Positions 1-5,305 of a stretch of DNA of 6,757 nucleotides are shown piece by piece; position 1 is the first letter of the stretch; every line of letters starts with the position of its first letter. The stretch covers positions 1 through 6,757 of the forward strand of contig JAISDP010000191.1 in the NCBI GenBank assembly GCA_031264715.1. Direction: 5' to 3'. Made by a program: the position numbers and the translations under genes. The DNA is from Bacteroidales bacterium. Its GTDB lineage: Bacteria; Bacteroidota; Bacteroidia; Bacteroidales; UBA4181. A model generated the notes under the pieces. It was not told the DNA's origin, ran no database searches, and saw nothing but the letters and a program-made list of their open reading frames with translations.

Positions 1-60
1 AAGCAAAAACGGCAGTTGTACAAAATAACAAATTGGGTAAATTATTAATCGATTACAGGA

Positions 61-672
61 ATGAAGATCATTGCAGTAGGAATGAATTACAAGGCGCATC
101 TCCGTGAACTTGGGGATGCAGTGCCCGAAGAACCGGTCATCTTCCTGAAACCGGATACCGCTCTGTTGGCAAAAGGCGAACCTTTTGTGCTTCCGAAATT
201 TTCGAACGAACTGGATTACGAAACCGAACTGGTCATCAAAATATCGAAAGCCGGAAAGTGTATCGCTAAAGCGGACGCCAACGGGTATTTTGACGCAATA
301 ACCGTCGGGATTGACTTTACGGCGCGCGACCTGCAACGAAGCCTTCGGGCTAAAAAGAACCCCTGGGAATTGTGTAAGGCTTTCGACCAATCGGCCGGCC
401 TGGGCGATTTTGTCCCCATACGGCAGTTGAAGGACAAGGAAAACATCACATTTAGCCTCATCATCAATGGGGTAACTAAGCAAAGCGGCGTTTCGTCGGA
501 TATGATTTTCGGGTTCGGCGAAATTATCTCGTTTGTCAGCCAATACATCACTTTATGCGAAGGCGACCTGATTTACACCGGCACCCCTTCGGGTATCGGG
601 AGTTTGAAGGCCGGCGATATTCTGGAAGGTTTCCTGGAAGGCGAAAAAGTATTAAAAATTGAAATAAGTTAA
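61..672 (+). CDS. Fumarylacetoacetate hydrolase (FAH) family protein, FAHD1/YcgM-like
   Basis: A 203-residue single-domain FAH-fold enzyme, close in length to human FAHD1 (about 220 residues). Visible family features are an N-terminal NYxxHxxE segment (H13 and E16, matching the FAHD1 lid dyad), the substrate-loop phrase EPVIFLKP (residues 24-31), the metal ligands E54, E56 and D85 (YETE and VGID followed by FTARDLQ), K106 in the PWELCK segment, and the C-terminal TGTPSGIG motif (173-180). Relatives hydrolyse acylpyruvates or decarboxylate/tautomerise oxaloacetate with Mg2+ or Mn2+ in the cytoplasm; some larger family members cleave diketo-deoxy sugar acids in non-phosphorylating sugar pathways. 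Which reaction applies here cannot be read from sequence. ATG 61 fits the family N-terminus; the leader has no well-spaced Shine-Dalgarno. The next gene begins 27 bp downstream, so co-transcription is likely. Similar short FAH genes are common housekeeping genes in Bacteroidota, so a link to the rest of the cluster is unproven. Confidence 0.93.
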   Translation: MKIIAVGMNYKAHLRELGDAVPEEPVIFLKPDTALLAKGEPFVLPKFSNELDYETELVIKISKAGKCIAKADANGYFDAITVGIDFTARDLQRSLRAKKNPWELCKAFDQSAGLGDFVPIRQLKDKENITFSLIINGVTKQSGVSSDMIFGFGEIISFVSQYITLCEGDLIYTGTPSGIGSLKAGDILEGFLEGEKVLKIEIS

Positions 673-699
673 AACAAAAATTTAAAATCATCAACCAAA

Positions 700-1176
700 A
701 TGGAAAAGATCATCATAGGAAGTACCCGTGCGGGGTTAACATTAAAGAAAGACCTGATAGCTCACCTGGAAAACAAAGGTTTTCAGGTCGATGACGTCGG
801 GATGAAGGACGAACGCGAATTTGTGCCCTACCACAAAGCGGCGTCTGCGGTAGCCCGCGGCGTGTCGGAGGGGAAATACGACAAAGGCGTGATCATTTGC
901 GGTACCGGGGCAGGAAGCGTCATCACGGCCGCCAAATTCAGGGGCGTATATCCGGTGCACGTAACCAACACCTTCATGGCGCAGCAGGCCAAAGCGGTCA
1001 ACAACTGCAACGTGCTGGTATTCGGCGAATGGCTGTCGCCTGCCAAACATGCCTGCCTGATGCTCGACGCTTGGCTGGCAGCCGAATTTACCGAAGGAAA
1101 CACGGACGACTGGAAAATATTCCTGAAAAATTGCGTGAAGGAAATCGGCGATATGGAAAACGAAAACTTTAAATAA
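700..1176 (+). CDS. Divergent RpiB/LacA/LacB-family sugar isomerase
   Basis: A 158-residue Rossmann-like protein of the RpiB family (usual length about 145-155). The aldose-ketose isomerase signature ICGTGAGS (66-73) is intact and includes the catalytic base C67 and T69. NNCNVLVFG (101-109) matches the family's HNxANVLxxG segment, and DAWL (123-126) matches the C-terminal helix. Compared by eye with E. coli RpiB, other functional positions differ: the N-terminal GxDHxG reads GSTRAG (T9, R10), the ring-opening His (H99) aligns with V100, and the two phosphate-binding arginines of the C-terminal GGRHQQR segment align with N134 and W138. The fold and enediol chemistry are therefore probably kept, while a 5-phosphate is unlikely to be bound in the usual way. 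An open-chain or non-phosphorylated substrate carrying another acid group is plausible. It lies between the FAH and dehydrogenase genes in an apparent operon. The start at 700 follows an A-rich leader typical of Bacteroidota. Confidence 0.9.
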   Translation: MEKIIIGSTRAGLTLKKDLIAHLENKGFQVDDVGMKDEREFVPYHKAASAVARGVSEGKYDKGVIICGTGAGSVITAAKFRGVYPVHVTNTFMAQQAKAVNNCNVLVFGEWLSPAKHACLMLDAWLAAEFTEGNTDDWKIFLKNCVKEIGDMENENFK

Positions 1177-1184
1177 TTCACGTG

Positions 1185-1195
1185 TGACGGCGTCA
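1185..1195. promoter_or_regulatory. Perfect 11-bp dyad TGACGGCGTCA, operator-like
   Basis: TGACG and CGTCA flank a single central G, in the 87-bp gap ahead of the dehydrogenase gene, the longest gap between the annotated genes. A compact odd-length palindrome in a leader is the shape of many repressor or activator half-site pairs. No regulator gene is visible in the window and no second copy was noticed, so the function is a guess. Confidence 0.2.
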
Positions 1196-1263
1196 TGTCA
1201 ACCAAATAAACGAGGTACGAGTTTGCGCCGGAGGCATAAGTAATCATCAATCAAAAATTAAAA

Positions 1264-2433
1264 ATGTTCGAGCAAGCCATTACAGGCACGAAAATCATCA
1301 AGACCGAGCAGTTGTCGGCTGCCGACTTGGATAAACTCATCTTTTACTGTGGCGGTGAGCAGGCTCATCCCTGCATCATCACGGACAGCAACCCGTTGCC
1401 ATCACGCGACAGGATGCTGGACGAGCTCCGGAAAAGCCGCCAGGTGGAAGTACTGAACCGGGTATTCCCTGATCCGAAGGTAGACGACATCATGACGATG
1501 GTGAACGAATTGAAAGGGAAACCGGTCAATGTGGTAATAGGCATCGGTGGCGGCAGTTCGATGGACTCTGCCAAGGCGGTGGCTGCTGTTTTGTGTAACG
1601 GCGGCGACCTGAACGATTACCTGGGCGCAGACGCAACCCGGAAAATCAGAAAACGCGATGTAATGCTAATCCTGATCCCGACTACGGCCGGAACCGGTTC
1701 GGAAGTCACCAGGGTAGGGGTTTACACCTCGTGTAGCGGGAGGAAATATACGCTGGGGCATCCGTTGATGCAAGCCGATATCGCTGTGCTGGCCACCGAA
1801 TACGTCCTGGGGCTTCCCCCGGCAATTACCGCCTCGACAGCATTCGACGCCCTCTCACATGCATTGGAAACCCTTTGGAATCGTAATGCAACACCGTTGA
1901 CCGACCGGGTGGCCACCGAAAGCGCCGTGCATATCCTGAAATGGATGGAGCCCGCTTACGAAAGTTCCCTTACGGGGAAGGCCGAAGGTCGTGCGGAAAT
2001 GTTAGAAGGCGCTTGCATGGCGGGTATAGGTTTCAGCATGACGGGAACAGCGGCTGTCCATGCCCTGTCGTTCATCCTCTCCGAGGAATGGCATGTACCG
2101 CATGGGGTAGCCTGTGCTTTTACATTGGAAGACGTCTACCGGATGAACCTCAGCGACAGGAATACCCGGAAAAAGCTGGCACAAGTGGCCGGAGCGCTCT
2201 TCGGCAAAGGCGTCGAGGATCAATTAATCGCCGCGCTGTTGGACAGGATGCTCACATTGAAGAAAAAGTTCGGGTTGCCTTTCACTTTCGAGGATTTGCA
2301 CATTGAACTTGACGAAAACCGGATTGGCGAGTTATTTGACAAATCGCTGGATGATCCCAAGATGGGGAACAATATTGTCCCGGTTGATCAAAAAATAATC
2401 TTTGAACTGATCAAAGGCAAATTTGGGAGATAA
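1264..2433 (+). CDS. Iron-containing (group III) alcohol dehydrogenase
   Basis: A 389-residue protein of full family length. The N-terminal dinucleotide-binding half carries GIGGGSSMDSAK (93-104) and the PTTAGTGSEVT signature (139-149). The C-terminal helical half carries the four expected divalent-metal ligands: D195 and H199 in FDALSHALE, H266 in AVHALS, and H280 in HVPHG, which also contains the conserved H277. It should therefore be an active NAD(P)H-dependent, Fe2+ or Zn2+ enzyme interconverting an aldehyde and an alcohol in the cytoplasm. Family members reduce lactaldehyde, glycerone, phosphonoacetaldehyde, sulfoacetaldehyde and others; the LETLWN stretch after H199 recalls, from memory only, the phosphono/sulfo-acetaldehyde reductase side of the family. 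Position between an RpiB-like isomerase and a TauE/SafE transporter suggests it acts on a short aldehyde produced by that pathway. The start is the ATG after an A-rich leader and gives a normal N-terminus. Confidence 0.95.
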   Translation: MFEQAITGTKIIKTEQLSAADLDKLIFYCGGEQAHPCIITDSNPLPSRDRMLDELRKSRQVEVLNRVFPDPKVDDIMTMVNELKGKPVNVVIGIGGGSSMDSAKAVAAVLCNGGDLNDYLGADATRKIRKRDVMLILIPTTAGTGSEVTRVGVYTSCSGRKYTLGHPLMQADIAVLATEYVLGLPPAITASTAFDALSHALETLWNRNATPLTDRVATESAVHILKWMEPAYESSLTGKAEGRAEMLEGACMAGIGFSMTGTAAVHALSFILSEEWHVPHGVACAFTLEDVYRMNLSDRNTRKKLAQVAGALFGKGVEDQLIAALLDRMLTLKKKFGLPFTFEDLHIELDENRIGELFDKSLDDPKMGNNIVPVDQKIIFELIKGKFGR

Positions 2434-2490
2434 ATAACTTCTTGGGAATGACCGGTAAAATTCTTAGCGAATCCTCAATTCTCCGCCAGT

Positions 2491-3228
2491 ATGCCTGTAA
2501 TTGAAATATTGCTTCTCGTAGGGTTAGTGGTTTTCATCACCCACACGCTCGAAGCCGTAACCGGTTTCGGGTGCACGGTGCTGGCCTTCCCGTTTGTGAT
2601 TTTCCTGATGAAAGACCTGGAACAGGCCAAAATTGTCCTTTCCATCCTGGCCTGGATACTGGCTGTATATTTTGCAGTCGCCAAGTTCGGGATCATCAGT
2701 TGGAAACAGTTCGGGATCATCATCCTGTTTGCCGGACTGGGCATGCCGGTCGGAATGTTGATTTTCGAAAACCTGGATGCGCACATCCTGGAAAAGGCGC
2801 TGGGCGGTTTCATTGTCATATCGGCGGCCATCCAGTTGTATAAGTGTTTTGTGCCTGCATCCGTTACACGCGCCTTGCCCGACTTTATCGGATACATCTT
2901 CCTGTTTGCAGGCGGTATTGTCCACGGGGCTTTTGCCGTGGGCGGCCCGCTGGTTGTCCTTTATTCCGCAGGCAAAATACCGGATAAGGGACAGTTCCGC
3001 GCCACCATGTGCCTTTTGTGGACAACCCTGAACTCAATGCTGCTGATCCGGTTTTTCATCGGGGAAAAACTGACCGTGGAAATCGGGCGCGACCTCCTGG
3101 TTTTATTCCCTTTCCTGATCGCGGGAATCTTTGCCGGCGAAGCCATCCACAAGAAGGTCAACGAGGCGTTTTTTAAGAAAATCGTGTTTATTTCCCTGTT
3201 CCTGGTGGGAGTAGCCATGGTTGTTTGA
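2491..3228 (+). CDS. TauE/SafE-family membrane transporter (sulfite/sulfonate exporter type)
   Basis: A 245-residue, very hydrophobic protein of typical TauE/SafE length. About eight membrane segments can be drawn, roughly residues 3-19, 26-40, 47-64, 74-93, 102-118, 131-158, 170-190 and 200-245, the last probably two helices. The family's two-fold repeat is visible: a first half with EAVTGFGCTVLAFP (21-34) and a second half with GGIVHGAFAVGGP (141-153), both Gly-rich turns at the start of a helix. Family members move sulfite, sulfoacetate, other sulfonates and small organic anions across the cytoplasmic membrane, usually outward. The substrate here is not determined by sequence. It sits 57 bp after the dehydrogenase gene and 40 bp before the first Tat-exported protein, at the boundary between the cytoplasmic and periplasmic halves of the cluster. 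The start at 2491 places the first helix right at the N-terminus, as usual in this family; there is no clear Shine-Dalgarno. Confidence 0.9.
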   Translation: MPVIEILLLVGLVVFITHTLEAVTGFGCTVLAFPFVIFLMKDLEQAKIVLSILAWILAVYFAVAKFGIISWKQFGIIILFAGLGMPVGMLIFENLDAHILEKALGGFIVISAAIQLYKCFVPASVTRALPDFIGYIFLFAGGIVHGAFAVGGPLVVLYSAGKIPDKGQFRATMCLLWTTLNSMLLIRFFIGEKLTVEIGRDLLVLFPFLIAGIFAGEAIHKKVNEAFFKKIVFISLFLVGVAMVV

Positions 3229-3241
3229 TTGGAATTTTTTT

Positions 3242-3249
3242 TAATTTTG
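3242..3249 (+). promoter_or_regulatory. Possible Bacteroidota -7 promoter element (TAATTTTG)
   Basis: TAATTTTG fits the TAnnTTTG -7 consensus and lies 19 bp before the first Tat-protein gene. A TTTG at 3224-3227 overlaps the transporter stop codon, but the 14-bp spacing is shorter than the usual 19-21 bp, so a proper -33 element is not seen. If used, it would allow the three Tat genes to be transcribed apart from the upstream genes. The region is AT-rich, so a chance match is quite possible. Confidence 0.3.
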
Positions 3250-3268
3250 AATCCTTTATATAACAAAA

Positions 3269-4198
3269 ATGGAACGAAGAAACTTTATTAAAAGCGCCGC
3301 CGGCGGTTTTGCGCTGGCAGGCATGGGAGGAATGGCGACGATAGCTTCAGCGGCTACGGCGCCGTCGCGAGTATCAAACAAGGCGAAATTCACCTTGAAG
3401 TATGCCCCCACGCTGGGTATGTTCAACCAGAATGTGGGCAAAGACCCTGTCGACAACCTGAAGTTTATTGCAGACCAGGGTTTTCGCGGGGTATACGATC
3501 TGGGACTGATTGGCAGGCCGCCCGCCGACCAGGAAAAAATTGCCGACGAAGGCCGCAAACTGGGTCTGGAATGGGGGCAGTTCTCGTTGAAAACAGCCGG
3601 TGGAATAACTTTTGTACTGGACAGCGACACTACCAGGGATTTTATTAAGGAAAGAATGTTGGCTGGCCTCGAACTGCAAAAGCGCACCGGTATCAACAAG
3701 GGACTGGTTGTGCTGGGGAACGTGGATCCCAAACTGCATCTCGAGTACCAGACAGCCAACGTGATTGAAAACCTGCGGAGGTGTTGCGGCATGGTGGAGG
3801 ATGCCGGGCTGATGCTGGTGCTTGAGCCGCTCAACACGCTGGTCAACCATCCGGGAGTGTTCCTGCAACGCACCACCCAGGCTAAAATGATTTGCGTAGC
3901 GGTCAACCATCCCTGCTGCAAAATGGTCAACGACCTCTATCACCAGCAGGTTACCGAGGGAAACCTGATCCCCAACATGGAAATGTGCTGGGATTATATC
4001 GGCTCTCTCCACACCGGCGACAATCCCGGCCGCAACGAACCGACCTCCGGCGAGATCAACTATAAAAATATCTTCAAGTACCTTCATGAGAAGAAGAAGT
4101 ACACCGAAGTTATATCGTGCGAGCATGGGCAAAGCAAGCCGGGAAAAGAGGGCGAACTGGCGATCATCCAGGCATACCGTGAAGTTGACCCGGAATGA
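3269..4198 (+). CDS. Tat-exported hydroxypyruvate-isomerase-like TIM-barrel protein
   Basis: A 309-residue protein. Residues 1-30 form a Tat signal: ERRNFIK (2-8) with twin arginines R3-R4, a Gly/Ala-rich hydrophobic stretch (9-25) and a likely AxA cleavage site around ASA (26-28); there is no lipobox, so the product should be soluble in the periplasm. The mature part resembles the hydroxypyruvate isomerase (Hyi) family in the xylose-isomerase-like TIM-barrel superfamily: YAPTLGMF (45-52), LEPLN (185-189), NDLYHQQ (221-227), LHTGDNPGRNEPTSGEINY (247-265) and CEHG (284-287). These supply a plausible metal set of E186, D222, H248 and E285, with H225 nearby. The usual family activity is aldose-ketose type isomerisation of a three-carbon hydroxy acid or related sugar, but exported members are uncharacterised as far as I know and may act on a larger sugar. 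It contains seven cysteines, including two CC pairs. It opens a run of three Tat-exported enzymes. Confidence 0.9.
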   Translation: MERRNFIKSAAGGFALAGMGGMATIASAATAPSRVSNKAKFTLKYAPTLGMFNQNVGKDPVDNLKFIADQGFRGVYDLGLIGRPPADQEKIADEGRKLGLEWGQFSLKTAGGITFVLDSDTTRDFIKERMLAGLELQKRTGINKGLVVLGNVDPKLHLEYQTANVIENLRRCCGMVEDAGLMLVLEPLNTLVNHPGVFLQRTTQAKMICVAVNHPCCKMVNDLYHQQVTEGNLIPNMEMCWDYIGSLHTGDNPGRNEPTSGEINYKNIFKYLHEKKKYTEVISCEHGQSKPGKEGELAIIQAYREVDPE

Positions 4199-4250
4199 TT
4201 GGAAATTGAAAATCAGCGCAGAATGTATCAATTGCAGAGCAGTTATGAAT

Positions 4251-4268
4251 TATTTTAAATATTTTAAA
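4251..4268 (+). repeat. AT-rich tandem repeat, 2 x TATTTTAAA
   Basis: Two exact 9-bp units TATTTTAAA (4251-4259 and 4260-4268) followed by a partial third, TATT. They lie in the 81-bp gap directly upstream of the second TIM-barrel gene. Such a tract could lower helix stability at a promoter or keep the mRNA leader unstructured for translation, but no -7/-33 pair was identified within it. Confidence 0.5.
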
Positions 4269-4279
4269 TATTGAATCTT

Positions 4280-5239
4280 ATGGATAGAAGACAATTTGTC
4301 AGGAATGCAGCCATGGCGTCTGCATTGGTTGCCGGATCAGGATTATGGTCCTGTTTCGGAGGGGCAAAATCCGCGAAGAATGTCCGGTGGTCGATGGGCT
4401 GGATCTTATGGCGTGATTTTAAAAATGCCAAAATTCCCCTTGCCGAAGCTATTAAAAACATGTCCGACCTGGGATTGGACGGGGTTGAATTTACGCCGCG
4501 CAAAGACGAGCTGTCAAAGTTTGGTTTTACCCGCGAAAGTTTCAGGGATCTGTTGGCCGAAAAGAACCTTTCGATTGCAGGGAACTATTTTGGAGGTAAT
4601 TTTCACGATCCGGAAAAACGGGACGATATCTTAGCCGCCTTTAGGAATACCCTGGAAAACCTGAAATTCTACGGAGCCAAAAACGTGGTGATCGGACCTC
4701 CGGGGCGCGGTAACTGGAGCGATCCGCTTCATGCCACGAGCGACGGCGATCAAATGAGCATCGAGGACAAGATCAGGGCAATGGCCCCTTTCCTGAACGA
4801 ATTGGGTAAGATAGCCCAGGGCGAGGGGATGGAAATAGGCCTGCATCCGCACTTAAACACCATCGTGGAAACGCCCGGCGAAATAGATCTGATCATGGAG
4901 CTTACCGATCCCAAATATGTAGGCATGGCGCCCGATACGGGGCACATCCGGCTGGGCGGCGGCGATCCGGTGGCCATCGTCAGGAAATACAGCAGCCGGT
5001 TGAATTATTTCCACCTGAAAGACGGAATCGGCGTTTTCGAAAGGCCGAATTTCGGGCCTAACCTCCGCGAACTGGGCAACGGCGAAGTCGATTTCCCGGG
5101 CATAATGGCTGTATTGAAAGAAATCAATTTCAAAGGCTGGCTCAATGTGGAACAGGATTATACCGAAATGACGCCGTCAGAGTCGGCCTCACAAAGCATG
5201 AAGTACATCAATGCAAAGCTAAAACCCATATATACCTGA
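4280..5239 (+). CDS. Tat-dependent lipoprotein, sugar phosphate isomerase/epimerase-like TIM barrel
   Basis: A 319-residue protein starting at ATG 4280. An in-frame TTG at 4271 would only add three residues before the signal, so the ATG is preferred. The signal peptide has DRRQFVR (2-8) with R3-R4, a hydrophobic stretch (10-22) and a lipobox-like LWSC with C25, suggesting Tat export followed by lipid anchoring; the Trp before Ser is unusual, so anchoring is less certain than export. The mature domain belongs to the xylose-isomerase-like TIM-barrel superfamily (IolE-like): GLDGVEF (65-71), GLHPHLNTIVET (187-198), APDTGH (217-222), YFHLKD (243-248), GNGEVDF (266-272) and NVEQD (289-293). Likely metal or catalytic residues are H189/H191, D219, H222, H245 and E291. 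Relatives isomerise, epimerise or dehydrate sugars and inositols, and some act as lyases on 3-keto-glycosides made by Gfo/Idh/MocA partners. The neighbouring downstream gene encodes just such a partner. Confidence 0.9.
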   Translation: MDRRQFVRNAAMASALVAGSGLWSCFGGAKSAKNVRWSMGWILWRDFKNAKIPLAEAIKNMSDLGLDGVEFTPRKDELSKFGFTRESFRDLLAEKNLSIAGNYFGGNFHDPEKRDDILAAFRNTLENLKFYGAKNVVIGPPGRGNWSDPLHATSDGDQMSIEDKIRAMAPFLNELGKIAQGEGMEIGLHPHLNTIVETPGEIDLIMELTDPKYVGMAPDTGHIRLGGGDPVAIVRKYSSRLNYFHLKDGIGVFERPNFGPNLRELGNGEVDFPGIMAVLKEINFKGWLNVEQDYTEMTPSESASQSMKYINAKLKPIYT

Positions 5240-5251
5240 TTTTTTACGGTC

Positions 5252-5284
5252 TCACCCTCCTCTCCCGTGGAGAGGGAGGGGTGA
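5252..5284. repeat. Near-perfect inverted repeat forming a strong GC-rich hairpin
   Basis: The left arm 5252-5265 (TCACCCTCCTCTCC) pairs with the right arm 5269-5284 (GGAGAGGGAGGGGTGA) around a 3-nt loop, CGT. This gives 14 base pairs interrupted by two single-G bulges on the right arm. It occupies half of the 66-bp gap before the Gfo/Idh/MocA gene and ends 21 bp before its start codon. No T-run follows it in either direction, so it does not look like an intrinsic terminator. It could stabilise the upstream mRNA end, tune translation of the next gene, or be a copy of a dispersed CTCTCC/GGAGAG-type genomic palindrome. Confidence 0.7.
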
Positions 5285-5305
5285 AGCCTTACAAAAGCAA
5301 TCATC

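Noticed and set aside
3235..3249. Run of eight T after the transporter gene as an intrinsic terminator
   Set aside because: No stable GC-rich stem precedes the T-run, and the next gene starts about 20 bp later on the same strand.
3841..3912. 12-bp direct repeat GGTCAACCATCC at 3841 and 3901, 60 bp apart
   Set aside because: Both copies lie in frame inside the coding sequence and encode the same VNHP tetrapeptide; a local coincidence or old internal similarity is enough to explain them.
3374..4231. Long antisense reading frame (285 codons) opposite the hydroxypyruvate-isomerase-like gene, with another of 224 codons at 3256-3930
   Set aside because: The sense frame has clear family motifs throughout. 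The antisense products show no recognisable domain and are typical shadows of a GC-balanced coding region.
4271..4273. TTG as start codon of the second TIM-barrel gene
   Set aside because: The ATG at 4280 gives a standard Tat signal beginning MDRRQF; the TTG adds only three residues and overlaps the end of the AT-rich repeat.
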